Positions 9,332 to 19,062 of a DNA stretch of 64,000 nt are shown here, in pieces. The notes under the pieces were generated by a model. The model ran no database searches. It saw only the letters and a program-made list of their open reading frames with translations, and was not told the DNA's origin. The stretch spans positions 1 to 64,000 of the forward strand of contig NZ_VSZO01000067.1 of the NCBI RefSeq assembly GCF_008312935.1. The letters run 5' to 3'. The DNA comes from Roseiconus lacunae (GTDB lineage: Bacteria; Planctomycetota; Planctomycetia; Pirellulales; Pirellulaceae). Position 1 is the stretch's first letter. Each line of letters opens with the position of its first letter. The translations under genes were made by a program, and so were the position numbers.

Positions 9332-12032
9332 CTGGACCGAAGACGTGGTGAAATCTACCGAGCAACGTGAGCCCGTCGAAGTCCTGTGTGAACAGTTTCT
9401 CGATCAATGGCGATCGGGTTCCGGGATGACGATCGAAGAGTTCGCTTCGAAGCACGAAGATGCGAAGGATGACATCCTGACGCTGTTTCCCATGATGTTG
9501 GCGATGGAAAGCGTCAAAGAAAATCGTGTGCATGAATCGACTCATCGGCCCGTCCAACTCAAGGTCGATCGACTTGAACAAATCGGTGACTATCGCATCA
9601 TCCGTGAAATCGGACGCGGCGGGATGGCGATCGTTTTCGAAGCGGAACAACAATCGCTTCATCGCCGCGTCGCACTGAAGGTCTTTCCGGCACAAGCGTT
9701 CGAAGATACCGATCACTTAGTGCGCTTCGAACGCGAAGCCAAGATGGTCGCAGGGCTGTACCATCACAATATTGTGCCTGTCTACGGAACCGGGGTTCAG
9801 GACGGGTTGCATTACTTCGTGATGCAACTGATCGAAGGCCAGACGCTTGATCAATTTACTTTGGGAATCAAGCGGAAGAAAAACGAATCCGATTTCGCCC
9901 CCACCACCGAAGTGCTTTCCGAGTACATCGATCCAGTGTCGATGCAGCGCGGGCGATCGTATTGGCATCGCGTCGCTGAAATTGGTCAGCAGGTCGCCGA
10001 GGCGCTCGACTATGCTCATCAACGCGGGATCCTGCATCGAGACATTAAGCCATCGAATCTGATGCTTGACTCGGATTGGCGTGTCTGGGTGACCGACTTC
10101 GGGTTGGCATCGGAAGTCGCCCATGACCCCATCAGTCGTACCGGTGATATCGTTGGTACCCTGCCCTACATGGCACCCGAGCGTTTGACCGGCATCGCCG
10201 ACGTTCGATCCGATCTGTATAGCTTAGGATTGACGCTGTATGAGCTATTGACGCTGGAGACCGCCATCGGTGGTTTTAGCCGAAGCGAAATTCGGCGTCG
10301 GGTCTTGGACGGCAACGTGTTACCTCCACGCTCGATTTGCAAGGACATTCCCGCCGATCTGGAAACGATCATTTTAAAGGCGGTCGCCCGAGAACCGCAC
10401 GCCCGCTATCCGACCGCGCGGGCGTTGGCCGACGACTTAGATAACTTTCGCAAGGATCGTCCGATTCGCGCACGTCGGGTGGGGCCGGTCGGCAGGCTAC
10501 GTCGGTGGAGTCGCCGTAATCCGTCCGTCGCGATGATGAGTTTCGCACTGCTGTTCTGTATCCTGGTGTCGATGACAATGGTCACCGTCCAATGGCGGCG
10601 GGCGGTCAACGAAGGCACGCGGGCCGAAGCCAACCTGCGATTGGCACTGTATTCGATGGATCGGCTATTGGAGCGTTTCGAAGCCGATTGGATGGAGCAT
10701 CCCAGTATGCTCGATTCGGATCAAGAAACCGGGCCCGCCGAAATGCGTTTTGTTGTTAGCGATCGAAGTGCCGCCGTGCTTCAGGAAGCGTTGTCATTTT
10801 ATGAGCAGTTTGCCGAAAACAACGAAGGCGACCCGTATCTCAAACGTGATACCGCAAGGGCCTACAAACGCGTCGGTGGAATCTATGAGCGACTCGGTCA
10901 TCTTGAAGACGCAGAGATTGCCTACCGCAACGAACTCAAAACGCTACAGCAGATGGAGGATGATCCGGACAACGAGAAATTGATGCGTTTAAGTGAGTCT
11001 TACAATCGCTTGGCGATGGTCTTGAATGCGGAGTACAAACACAAGGAATCACGTCAGCAGTTGTTCGGGGTGATCACGCTCTTGACCAGTCACGGCATCG
11101 AAACAAATTCATCGCCCAAACTGCGTTACCTTTTGGCGGTCAGCAACAACAATCTTGGAAAAGTGATGTGGTGGCTGCATTCGTTTCGGGATAGCAACAA
11201 TCGTCATCGCACTGCGATCGGATTGCTGGAGCAACTCGTCGACGAGTACCCTTCCGAATCGATCTATCGGCATTCCTTAGCGAAGGCGTATCGGGATCAT
11301 CGTTTCTCGTCGTTTCGGCATGACCGGTCCTCGTCCCGACAATTGGAAACCGCCGCGATTTGTTTGCTCGAGGAACTGGTCGCAGACTATCCCGACGTCC
11401 CGGACTATCGTTGCGAGTTAAGTGAGTTGTTGGAGACGTGCTCGAAGTTCGGGAGCGCTTCGCAAACAGAAAAGGAAGATCAAGCCAAACGTGCATTGGA
11501 TTTATCGGAAGATCTAGTTGCGGAGTTTCCTGCGATCCCTCGCTATCAGGCATCGCTCGCTCGCGCGCTCTCGACTTGTGCTTCACATTTAGAAGAGACC
11601 TCGCTCGACAAGGCGATTCGACATCACCGCCGATCGGTTTCGATTTATTCGCGTTTGTGCAAACAGTTCCCCGGCGTGAACGATTACTTGACGTTCACCG
11701 CGCATGCAATGGGAGACTATGCCCAATGCCAGCTGGAATTTGGCGAGCTTGATGAGGCGAGTCTTTCACTTCAAGCCGCAACCTCGCGACAAGAAAAGTA
11801 TCTCGAAAAACGCCCGAATTCCACTTTCGGCCGACGATGGCTCGAAGGGCATTACTGGCTGTTGGCTAAGGTCGAAGCCGATCGAGGACAAGCGGAGTCG
11901 GCAGAGCTATATCGTGCCAAGGCAAGTGAGATCAAGAAATCCTATCCAGATTTTAGGTCTCGAAGAAGTCGCGACCGCGACGACGAACAAGAAATTGACG
12001 ACCAACGAAACGACAGCGATCTACAAAGTTGA
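9300..12032 (+). CDS. transmembrane Ser/Thr protein kinase with helical-repeat C-terminus
   Basis: 910 residues. N-terminal ~95 residues are a helical lead-in. A Hanks-type kinase domain spans about 98-390: glycine loop IGRGGMA, VALKVF with Lys127, catalytic HRDIKPSNLML, DFGLA and YMAPERL. A single membrane helix near 410-430 (MMSFALLFCILVSM) puts the C-terminal ~470 residues outside the cytoplasm. That part is full of TPR-like amphipathic helices and is likely the sensing or binding part. ATG at 9300 overlaps the upstream sigma gene by 32 bases; a GTG at 9348 is an alternative. The likely target is that sigma factor. Confidence 0.93.
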   Translation: MSFYLVPKRSDWTEDVVKSTEQREPVEVLCEQFLDQWRSGSGMTIEEFASKHEDAKDDILTLFPMMLAMESVKENRVHESTHRPVQLKVDRLEQIGDYRIIREIGRGGMAIVFEAEQQSLHRRVALKVFPAQAFEDTDHLVRFEREAKMVAGLYHHNIVPVYGTGVQDGLHYFVMQLIEGQTLDQFTLGIKRKKNESDFAPTTEVLSEYIDPVSMQRGRSYWHRVAEIGQQVAEALDYAHQRGILHRDIKPSNLMLDSDWRVWVTDFGLASEVAHDPISRTGDIVGTLPYMAPERLTGIADVRSDLYSLGLTLYELLTLETAIGGFSRSEIRRRVLDGNVLPPRSICKDIPADLETIILKAVAREPHARYPTARALADDLDNFRKDRPIRARRVGPVGRLRRWSRRNPSVAMMSFALLFCILVSMTMVTVQWRRAVNEGTRAEANLRLALYSMDRLLERFEADWMEHPSMLDSDQETGPAEMRFVVSDRSAAVLQEALSFYEQFAENNEGDPYLKRDTARAYKRVGGIYERLGHLEDAEIAYRNELKTLQQMEDDPDNEKLMRLSESYNRLAMVLNAEYKHKESRQQLFGVITLLTSHGIETNSSPKLRYLLAVSNNNLGKVMWWLHSFRDSNNRHRTAIGLLEQLVDEYPSESIYRHSLAKAYRDHRFSSFRHDRSSSRQLETAAICLLEELVADYPDVPDYRCELSELLETCSKFGSASQTEKEDQAKRALDLSEDLVAEFPAIPRYQASLARALSTCASHLEETSLDKAIRHHRRSVSIYSRLCKQFPGVNDYLTFTAHAMGDYAQCQLEFGELDEASLSLQAATSRQEKYLEKRPNSTFGRRWLEGHYWLLAKVEADRGQAESAELYRAKASEIKKSYPDFRSRRSRDRDDEQEIDDQRNDSDLQS

Positions 12033-12066
12033 TTGCGGATTCGGATTCGCCAAATCAATCCCCGTT

Positions 12067-12102
12067 GCTTTCGATGGCTTGAGCGCTTTCGATGGTTTGA
12101 GC
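12067..12102. repeat. 18-nt tandem repeat, two units
   Basis: GCTTTCGATGGCTTGAGC followed directly by GCTTTCGATGGTTTGAGC, with one mismatch. It lies in the 74-base gap between the convergent kinase and M28 peptidase genes. Confidence 0.7.
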
Positions 12103-12106
12103 GGGG

Positions 12107-13780
12107 CTATTTCGCGACCACAGTGGGGTGATGCCACGTGGCCGCCATTTGGATCGACAGTAACGCAGCGAGTATCGCGTAGACCGGTTGGTTCCAAGGT
12201 CCAATCGCTTGGACGAGTAACACAAGCAGTGGACCGACGAGAGTCGCAGTCGTTAGCCATCCGCCCCATGCCCCGATCGAGGGTCGACCGGTGAAAGTGC
12301 GGCCGAGGCTTGCGACAAATGCGGGGAGCACAAGGAGGTAAGCTCCGGCGGGAACTAAGACCGCTGCCATCAAGGCGAGCAATGATGACATCATCCAGAC
12401 GGAGTCGCAGAGCTCATGGCTGTTATCGCAAGGCATTAACTTAGGAATCATCCGCTCAAGAATTAGAATCGACGTCGCGACGGCAAGGCCGATCGTTAGC
12501 AAGCCCGCGAATAAATCGACCGGCGTATAACGGAGTTGATGATACGGCGTCAGCTTGAGAGTAACATTGGCGATAATTCCAAGAATGGCACAGGCAATGA
12601 TCGGAAGCATGCCGGTTCCAACAAATCGAAACATCGCCTGGAACGGAATCTTGTAACCTTGTTTTAAGATTGGCAACCAAGTTAGTGCGAACGCAAAGAT
12701 GGCGAGCGAAATCTGCGATGTCGCGTCTAGCGTGATAACTTTTAAACCGAATAGGTCGAAGAAGATTGCGTTTCTTGGAGTCAATGTCGTTTGCCGCCGC
12801 AACGCATCGATTTGCTCTTTCGTTAAACGATCGATGGCTTGGTGCACGGACGCGACGTGGTCACCCATGTGCTGCAGTGTTCGATCGCTGAGGTTTTCTG
12901 GAATGTCGTGAGGGGTGTGGTAGTGATGGGCGCCGCCGATGGTTGCAAAGTTAAATCCTGGCCAACCAAACTTTTGGCTGAACACATCGAAATCTGTCGC
13001 ATTGGGAAGTGTTCGGTAGACCATCACGGCTAATGACGTGGTGATTTTGGGTTTGGCCAAGTCATCGATGATGGCGGTAACCCACGCAGCGTTGTTGTCA
13101 TGCGTTTCAAACATCGGGATACCACCCGTCGTTCCGCGGGCATCAAAATTCAGGACAAATGCAGGGTCTTCGATTGGGAGAGCTTGGTGATCGTATAACG
13201 CGTGGGCTCCGAGTAAGCCGAACTCTTCTCCATCTGTGAAAAGGAAATGCGTCGTGCGTCTTGGAGGATTTTGTCCCAAGATGCCCGCGTATTCGACCAG
13301 TGCTACGACGGCGGAACTCGCGTCGCCTGCCCCGGGACCCCAAGGACAGGAGTCATGGTGCGTGACCAACAAGATCGGCCGCAGGTGGGGGATGGTTCCG
13401 GGAATTGTCACCAACAAATTTTTGAGGATCGTATTTTCCGGTAGAAGCCCGAGACGATCGTTGGGGTGCCAATCTTGATGTTCAAGATCAAACGGGATTT
13501 CGATTCGCCGTACGGTGGCTTCTGCTTGGAAGCGGACCGCCGACTTGAGTGTCACTTCGAGACGACGCAAGTAAGCATCGCCTTCGACGGTACCGGCAGA
13601 GTGTTGAAGGGCCGGTCGACCGAGCAGCAAATGAAGCGACTGACGCATGCGGGCCGCCGATGGCACATCGGGTGGCGCATCAATACCACGAGGTGATGGC
13701 CCGTGATAGATCCAGCCACCAATTGCGATCGCTAACGTAAAAACAGCGACAGAAATGAGTTGACGATAACCCCGCCGCAT
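12107..13780 (-). CDS. membrane-bound M28 family zinc peptidase
   Basis: 557 residues. One N-terminal membrane helix (LISVAVFTLAIAIGGWIY) is followed by an M28 aminopeptidase-type domain to about residue 310. Zinc-site motifs are THHDSC, GAGDASSA, the catalytic FTDGEEFG, NFDARG and the late HHYHTPHD. The last ~220 residues carry several hydrophobic helices. This gives an M28 domain plus polytopic membrane tail, as in the Fxna/ER metallopeptidase-like subgroup. Substrate unknown. The ATG at 13780 is used; a GTG at 13792 is possible. It converges on the kinase gene. Confidence 0.88.
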   Translation of the reverse strand: MRRGYRQLISVAVFTLAIAIGGWIYHGPSPRGIDAPPDVPSAARMRQSLHLLLGRPALQHSAGTVEGDAYLRRLEVTLKSAVRFQAEATVRRIEIPFDLEHQDWHPNDRLGLLPENTILKNLLVTIPGTIPHLRPILLVTHHDSCPWGPGAGDASSAVVALVEYAGILGQNPPRRTTHFLFTDGEEFGLLGAHALYDHQALPIEDPAFVLNFDARGTTGGIPMFETHDNNAAWVTAIIDDLAKPKITTSLAVMVYRTLPNATDFDVFSQKFGWPGFNFATIGGAHHYHTPHDIPENLSDRTLQHMGDHVASVHQAIDRLTKEQIDALRRQTTLTPRNAIFFDLFGLKVITLDATSQISLAIFAFALTWLPILKQGYKIPFQAMFRFVGTGMLPIIACAILGIIANVTLKLTPYHQLRYTPVDLFAGLLTIGLAVATSILILERMIPKLMPCDNSHELCDSVWMMSSLLALMAAVLVPAGAYLLVLPAFVASLGRTFTGRPSIGAWGGWLTTATLVGPLLVLLVQAIGPWNQPVYAILAALLSIQMAATWHHPTVVAK

Positions 13781-14289
13781 CGGATTGCCCACGTCGGTGA
13801 CTCTACGATTGATCTACATGGGTTGCCAACGACGCCTTCGGGGAGGGTGAAGTGCCATCGTACGGCCCACCAACGTACCAACGCGTGTGACTCCGTGAAA
13901 CCTGTACGGCGTTCCGATCTAGATTTTCGGATCAGCCGCCGGGGCAGTACCGAAAGCTTGAAGCCAATGTGTTCTTCGGAAGCAAGATCGGACGTAAAAG
14001 CAAGATGCTCGGCTGATCATCTTGTCGACCGGCGTTAGCCACCATTATTGCGGCACACCCGTGGCTGACACCCATCAAGAAACCCCCGCAGTGAAGAGTC
14101 ACGGAACTGCGCGAAGGTCTTCAGCCGAAGCAATTAGGAACGTTTCGGAGAAGGTCAAGGTCGAGCCGTCTTGTGAGTCGGCGGCGTTAGCCACGGGCCC
14201 CAGCATGGGCATGGGGCGTGCAACTAGATTCGGTGGCTAACGCGTTCAGGTCAATGTGATCTGAAAAGTCTCGCGGCTCTTGCCTTCCG
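13781..14289. other. long non-coding gap with dispersed repeat
   Basis: 509 bases between the peptidase start and the small lipoprotein stop. It includes two GCGTTAGCCAC-type repeats (about 14030-14050 and 14186-14245), the second forming an imperfect inverted repeat with TTAGCCAC and GTGGCTAA. No gene seen. Confidence 0.45.
14186..14245. repeat. GTTAGCC-type dispersed repeat
   Basis: Contains GGCGTTAGCCACGG and, inverted, GGTGGCTAACGC. It is related to intergenic copies at 21291-21350, 22499-22540, 57320-57407, 59529-59582 and 63870-63905. Confidence 0.55.
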
Positions 14290-14493
14290 CTATGCGGCCG
14301 GCGTTGGCGGAGCCGCCTTGATTCGACCCGCTTGCGGAAGAGGCGAACCAGGAGGCAGTCCATTTTCTTTCGCTTCGAGAGCTTTCTGATAGAAGTCGGC
14401 GTCAGGTGTGACGAGGGTGTTCTTCGCATCGGAGCAACCGACGGCGACAACGATCGTTGAGAACAGAAACGCGAGTGAGATCAATTTTTTCAT
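14290..14493 (-). CDS. small lipoprotein
   Basis: 67 residues. A lipoprotein signal (KKLISLAFLFSTIVVAVGC) has the acylated Cys at the lipobox VAVGC, followed by a short Pro/Ala-rich mature part. Function unknown. It lies 126 bases below a DUF1559 gene on the same strand, an arrangement often seen in planctomycetes, which suggests co-expression. The ATG at 14493 is chosen over a TTG four codons upstream. Confidence 0.75.
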   Translation of the reverse strand: MKKLISLAFLFSTIVVAVGCSDAKNTLVTPDADFYQKALEAKENGLPPGSPLPQAGRIKAAPPTPAA

Positions 14494-14619
14494 TTTGTAT
14501 TTCAAAGTGTTAGAGAACGAGATGTGACAGAGCTTGCACCCAAGCGATGAATGATGCTTGATTCACGTTCGCAGCGTTTCTGCAAACGTTTACGGTTCAT
14601 CCAAAGGATCTGAGGGCGA

Positions 14620-15885
14620 TTAGAATTCAGATTCCAATACTTCTTTCTGAGCACGGGTTCCCAGTGCACCCCACAGGCCGTACGGGCTTGGCGATCCGGG
14701 AGCCAATGGGCCAGTCAACACATACTGATCGTTGTGATACCCAGGGCTGTTCGAGTACTGGTCACCCGCTTCGATTGAATCGGTGATGAAGCGAACGGCA
14801 CCGTCGCCCATCACGACATGGCATCCACCGGGGTGTTGGCTACTCGGTGGCATGTTGCCGGGTTGAAGCTTGCTCCACCATCCGTTGCAGGTGGGGCTAT
14901 TAGGCGGTGCTTGGGTCAGCATGCCGGTATCGACCGAGCCCATATGAGCCCAGGTGCAACCACGTCCCCAGTTCGCAGCAAACCAAGCACTGCCACCCAT
15001 CAAGTTTGGTGGTTCGATTCCACCATCGGTGCCGTCCGACCAAAATCCGGGACGTTCGGGACTGACATAGGCGTCACAACCGCGGGGGTTGTCGTAGGCC
15101 GTTGGGATGTCATAGGCGGTTTGTCCACGGACGTCTCGGTCGAATAGCGAGGTGATGTGTTCGCCAAACGCGATGGTATTTGAAAGCCCATCGATCACGT
15201 CACGGAAACGCGTTTGCACACGGATTTTGAAAAAACCACGACCGGTCGCGTTACTTTGTCGCGCGAAGTTATCAGCTGGGACAAAACCATCGGTCATGTT
15301 GCCATAGAGGGCCAACCAGTTTGATGAGTCACCCAGTGATGCGGAGTAGTTACAACGTCCCATCGCTGGAAGTCCCTGGCCGGGATCGCTCGGGCAGCGG
15401 AGTGTCGGAATCTGCGTCATCCAAGGGCGATAGTGGTACCCGATCGCGGTTTCTTCCGGGGCGGGGCCCATTGCCGGCCAGGCGGGATTTCGCGGCGTGT
15501 TCGTGTCCGGAATTTGATACGTCGATTCGTTACTAATCTCGTCCCAGAGGGCTTGTTGCTCGATGTACGGAGTCATGCTGACAAAGCAACTGAGCATCAT
15601 CAGCGAAGTTCGACTTGACGACCAAGTTTGCATTCCGGCTGTGGGGTCAGCCGCCCCCGTACCGTGTTTGGGGATGACGTTGAACGCAGAGTGGTAGTTG
15701 TGCATCGCGAGCCCGAGTTGCTTCATATTGTTGCTGCAACTCATTCTGCGAGCGGCCTCGCGTGCTGCCTGCACGGCGGGCAATAGCAGACCAACAAGGA
15801 CCCCGATGATGGCTATCACGACCAGTAGTTCAACAAGCGTAAAACCACGTTTACGCGTTCCATAAATTTCTTTCTGGATAGGCAT
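14620..15885 (-). CDS. DUF1559 prepilin-like protein
   Basis: 421 residues. It starts with a short charged leader and a type IV pilin-like cleavage/methylation motif ([17 protein letters not shown]). The planctomycete DUF1559 signature follows: [18 protein letters not shown], then [12 protein letters not shown]. The C-terminus has the family H-X9-DG ([14 protein letters not shown]). These proteins are exported and highly multiplied in planctomycetes, with unknown role. The ATG at 15885 puts the cleavage motif 14 residues in, as expected. Confidence 0.95.
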   Translation of the reverse strand: MPIQKEIYGTRKRGFTLVELLVVIAIIGVLVGLLLPAVQAAREAARRMSCSNNMKQLGLAMHNYHSAFNVIPKHGTGAADPTAGMQTWSSSRTSLMMLSCFVSMTPYIEQQALWDEISNESTYQIPDTNTPRNPAWPAMGPAPEETAIGYHYRPWMTQIPTLRCPSDPGQGLPAMGRCNYSASLGDSSNWLALYGNMTDGFVPADNFARQSNATGRGFFKIRVQTRFRDVIDGLSNTIAFGEHITSLFDRDVRGQTAYDIPTAYDNPRGCDAYVSPERPGFWSDGTDGGIEPPNLMGGSAWFAANWGRGCTWAHMGSVDTGMLTQAPPNSPTCNGWWSKLQPGNMPPSSQHPGGCHVVMGDGAVRFITDSIEAGDQYSNSPGYHNDQYVLTGPLAPGSPSPYGLWGALGTRAQKEVLESEF

Positions 15886-15931
15886 TACTTCGTTTCGAAT
15901 GTGCTAGAAGAATCAAGAAGGGCGCGAGCAG

Positions 15932-15951
15932 ACTGATTGCGATCAATCAGT
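15932..15951. promoter_or_regulatory. inverted repeat in DUF1559 leader
   Basis: ACTGATTG-CGAT-CAATCAGT, a perfect 8-bp palindrome with a 4-nt spacer, 47 bases upstream of the DUF1559 start at 15885. It could be an operator or a leader hairpin. Confidence 0.4.
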
Positions 15952-16044
15952 CATCGCGTTCGACTGACCCGCTACGCAACACGCAGACCAATTCAGAAAA
16001 CGCATCCTTTGATTTCAAAGCTTTGGATTAAGTATGAAGTCGCT

Positions 16045-16063
16045 ATGGAAATTAGATTTCCAT
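16045..16063. promoter_or_regulatory. inverted repeat, operator-like
   Basis: ATGGAAAT-TAG-ATTTCCAT, a perfect 8-bp palindrome about 160 bases upstream of the DUF1559 start. Its size and AT-rich composition fit a protein-binding site rather than a terminator. No regulator is known. Confidence 0.4.
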
Positions 16064-16417
16064 CGCAAACTTTAAGAGCGGGTTTGGATTCCGCTCAAAA
16101 TCCAAGAGAATCTCCGATCAGGTTCAAGGATCAATCACGAGGCCCGTCGAGGGGGATATTGCCCCTTGCTTATGAGAGTTGCACCTCAAGGCGAAGCGAG
16201 GTCGGTTTTGCCTGTTATCTATGCAAGTTTTGCGTTCGCACAACACGATTCTCTCATTCGAAAACCTGTGTCCGGATGAGGGAAAGTCAAGAACGAGGGC
16301 ACGTGTCAATGGTGAAGATTCTTCCGGCCTTCGGGGGCGAACGAAACCAAGGAGAAGGTGTCGGCTTTGCCGGTGGGATGAGCGACGGATGGGCGCCGAC
16401 CTCATCGTCATAGCAGT

Positions 16418-16438
16418 TTGATTGACCGACTCAATCAA
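16418..16438. other. inverted repeat downstream of FliG-like gene
   Basis: TTGATTGA-CCGAC-TCAATCAA, perfect 8-bp arms, about 75 bases past the FliG-like stop. It may end transcription, but there is no clear T tract. Confidence 0.35.
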
Positions 16439-16511
16439 CACCGAAGACAGCGGCATCAGTGGTGGGGGCATCGCCGGGAGGGCGGTGTTGATTCGTTAAA
16501 GAGGGCTCGAA

Positions 16512-17501
16512 TTAAGCAGCGACCGAGAGAGGATCCGACTGTTGTTCAATCGCGATTTCGGCGAGAACGCGTTTTGCCGCATCAATGTCCGAGAGCTGTA
16601 GGGGGCCCATCCGACGCATGTCGCTTCGCACTTTCTTCGCCTTGCGTCGCGGCAGTAACCCGAGCACTTCTTCCGCCTTTTCATTCGGAAGTCCGCAGAG
16701 CACGAGGAATGCTTGGCGTGTCGTCACTTTCGCCAACGCTCGGCAAAGCTCGTCCGCCGACAACGATTGGAGAAACTGATCAATCTGGCGAATGATCTCT
16801 TCGCCGGAGACGCATGAACTGGGGGGGCGGATCGAGTCACCACGACGTATGGTGGGGGGATTGGCGGTCGTCTTTCGATTGTGGTGACTTGATTGGCCGG
16901 GGCGTGCCGGCCGATCATTTGGCGGTCGTCCGAAAAGTCCCGAGGCGGGCATCACCCCGACGGCTTGGGACTGATAAAAATCAGAAAAGCGAAACGAGCT
17001 GACTTCGTAAATCGGATCATCGGAGTTCGCTGCCTGAGCTTCTGAATTGGAACTCGCAGTTCCGTTCGACGCCGAAGAGGTATTCGATGGACCAGCTGAG
17101 GCGGCGATCGAACCGGCGCCGGCGGAGTCGGAGTTTCGTGGCGTCGTCGAGGTTGAGTCCTCATTTGCCGTCGCCGAAGTATCCGAAGGGAGGTAGTTTC
17201 CGGTTCGACGCTTCCTTGAGACACGTGCCCGACCGATTTGGATTTCGTCTTGGATTTCTGATTCAACGCTTTCTGCGTCATGCGTGCCGGCTTGCAATTC
17301 CTCACGCAGTAACTTCATCACGCGATATTGCTCAAGAGGGTCGACGTCGTCGAGCGTGTCCAGTTGAGCATGGATGGCTTGTTTGTCGTCTTGGCCGAGT
17401 TGCCCGACCAAGACGCGGTGAGTCCGTGCCGGTAGCGAACGCAGCAATATCGCAATTTGTCGCGTGGCGTGGGAGCGTTCGTGGGCGTCAATGTCGGGCA
17501 T
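16512..17501 (-). CDS. FliG-like flagellar rotor protein
   Basis: 329 residues in two conserved parts joined by a long Ser/Thr/Asn-rich linker (about residues 95-220). The N-terminus (TRQIAILLRSLPARTHRVLV) resembles the FliG N-domain that binds FliF. The C-terminus (FLQSLSADELCRALAKV, then GLLPRRKAKKVRSDMRRM and GPLQLSDIDAAKRVLAEIA) resembles FliG middle/C-domain armadillo helices. A canonical full FliG torque domain is not evident. It lies directly below the FliF-like gene, which supports the call. ATG at 17501 has GGAG seven bases upstream. It could be a true rotor part or a repurposed homologue. Confidence 0.7.
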   Translation of the reverse strand: MPDIDAHERSHATRQIAILLRSLPARTHRVLVGQLGQDDKQAIHAQLDTLDDVDPLEQYRVMKLLREELQAGTHDAESVESEIQDEIQIGRARVSRKRRTGNYLPSDTSATANEDSTSTTPRNSDSAGAGSIAASAGPSNTSSASNGTASSNSEAQAANSDDPIYEVSSFRFSDFYQSQAVGVMPASGLFGRPPNDRPARPGQSSHHNRKTTANPPTIRRGDSIRPPSSCVSGEEIIRQIDQFLQSLSADELCRALAKVTTRQAFLVLCGLPNEKAEEVLGLLPRRKAKKVRSDMRRMGPLQLSDIDAAKRVLAEIAIEQQSDPLSVAA

Positions 17502-17599
17502 GGAGTTGCTCCATCAACTCGTTGTGTCAGATCGACTGTCTACCTAGGATCACACCACGGCAGCGGACGCGACGTGAACGTGAGGTCGTCTGGTTGAGA

Positions 17600-18955
17600 T
17601 CAAGCGGCTTCGGCGACCCAGCGATGTACAATCTGGGCCGCTAACTCTGGGTTGGCTTCTATCAACTCGGTCAGGTCATCGCGAATGGAAGTCTCGTCAG
17701 ATTGTTGAGGTGTCTTTCCGTTCGCGACCTTCGGTGAATCTCGATGGTAGTGACTCGGGTTGGCGAACGCCGGAGACGTCGGGTCGGTTTCTCGCATCCG
17801 TAGTCGCAGAGCTGCCGTCGAGCAAATAAGGGTGACCGCGAGCAGCGACAGCACCGAAACCGTTAGCGGGATGTTGTTCGCCGCAAATTCGCGAATGTCA
17901 GCTAGCGAGATGACTTTCGTCGTCCCGGTCGCGTACTGGCCTTCCGGAATCGCGTCAGGAAAACTGCAAAGATGGATTGACGCGTGCGTGGTTGGCGAAG
18001 CGAGCAGCGGGGGCAGGTTGTCTTTGACGTTCACCAACACCCGTTGACGAGCCTGGACAAGTTGGTGATCGGTCGGCCAGGGAACGAGGGCAGCGTGATG
18101 GTGTTGCGATCGATAGTCTCGCGCCCACTGTAAATGAAACTGAGACTCTGGGATCGCGATCGATACATGAGGCTGCGGAGCCCCTTCGCTGGATTTATTG
18201 GGAAGATGCATCACCGCGATACGAACGTCGCCGAATCCGGAAAGCATCTCTGCCAATTGATGTTCCAATTCGTATTCCACGTGCCGCTGGGCGCGTTTCT
18301 GTTCGTCGATCTTTCCGTTGTACGACTCCATCGCCGTCGTATCGGTTACCGTCACCTGTTCGACAGACATTCCCGCGTATGCTCCCGCAACGTATTGGCG
18401 GATCATGTCGATTCGGTTGGGCGACAGCGGTTTTTCGTTACTGGGAATGATCACCACACTTGCCGACTGGATCGTTTCTTGGTCAATCCCGCCAAGTCGT
18501 TGTTGGTCGTAATCGACGCTCGCCCAGGCGATGTCGGGAAAAGCACAGAGTTTGGTGCCAAGTTCGCGAGCTTTAAGTGATTGCAGCTTGCTTTGACGTT
18601 GTGACTCGGAAGCGAAGATCTCGAAGCCGGTAAACGATTCTTCGGGCGAGTCGGCGAGGTCGACCGGCAAGGCTCGGGATTGCTGAGCGATCGACAAGAA
18701 TTGGTGACGCTGCTCCGGTCGAACCCAAAACCTTCCGTCGCGATGTTCATAGCCATCCAATCCGGCAGCGCTGAATTCCAAGTCAAGCTCGTCGATTTGG
18801 CTATGACTGAATCGGCGATCACCGAGTAACGGTTGAAGATCGTTGGATGATTGCCGAGTCGGCACCAACAGCATTCCAATCAGGATCAAGGTGACACAGG
18901 CACCCCAAATCGCGATCTTGGACATCGGAAGCTGAGCGAGTTGGAAACCGGACAC
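17600..18955 (-). CDS. FliF-like MS-ring protein, short
   Basis: 451 residues. An N-terminal membrane helix (IAIWGACVTLILIGMLLV) is followed by a YscJ/FliF-type ring-building region: GFEIFASES, LCAFPDIAWASVDY and SASVVIIPSNEKPLS, then an MSVEQVTVTDTT segment. A second membrane helix is near residues 365-385 (LTVSVLSLLAVTLIC). The C-terminal tail could bind a FliG-like protein. Full FliF proteins are usually 530-570 residues, so this one is short, mainly in the outer ring region. The FliG-like gene follows 98 bases downstream. The start is GTG at 18955 or ATG at 18925. Confidence 0.75.
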   Translation of the reverse strand: MSGFQLAQLPMSKIAIWGACVTLILIGMLLVPTRQSSNDLQPLLGDRRFSHSQIDELDLEFSAAGLDGYEHRDGRFWVRPEQRHQFLSIAQQSRALPVDLADSPEESFTGFEIFASESQRQSKLQSLKARELGTKLCAFPDIAWASVDYDQQRLGGIDQETIQSASVVIIPSNEKPLSPNRIDMIRQYVAGAYAGMSVEQVTVTDTTAMESYNGKIDEQKRAQRHVEYELEHQLAEMLSGFGDVRIAVMHLPNKSSEGAPQPHVSIAIPESQFHLQWARDYRSQHHHAALVPWPTDHQLVQARQRVLVNVKDNLPPLLASPTTHASIHLCSFPDAIPEGQYATGTTKVISLADIREFAANNIPLTVSVLSLLAVTLICSTAALRLRMRETDPTSPAFANPSHYHRDSPKVANGKTPQQSDETSIRDDLTELIEANPELAAQIVHRWVAEAA

Positions 18956-19062
18956 GGATAGCTACAAGAATCGGAGTGCGTTCGGACGTGTCGACAGCAA
19001 TCAGGCACGTCAACAGAAATGGAGTGCGAAGCCGCCTGACGGGACAGGGCCGGACCGGTTGA

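Larger units (their letters stand above)
15886..16511. other. long non-coding gap with three inverted repeats
   Basis: 626 bases between the DUF1559 start and the FliG-like stop. It holds three perfect 8-bp inverted repeats (15932-15951, 16045-16063, 16418-16438). The plus-strand frame at 15937-16413 does not look like a protein. Confidence 0.45.

Noticed and set aside
15937..16413. 158-codon plus-strand frame in a gap
   Set aside because: Composition rich in Arg/Ser with no hydrophobic core pattern; overlaps inverted repeats.
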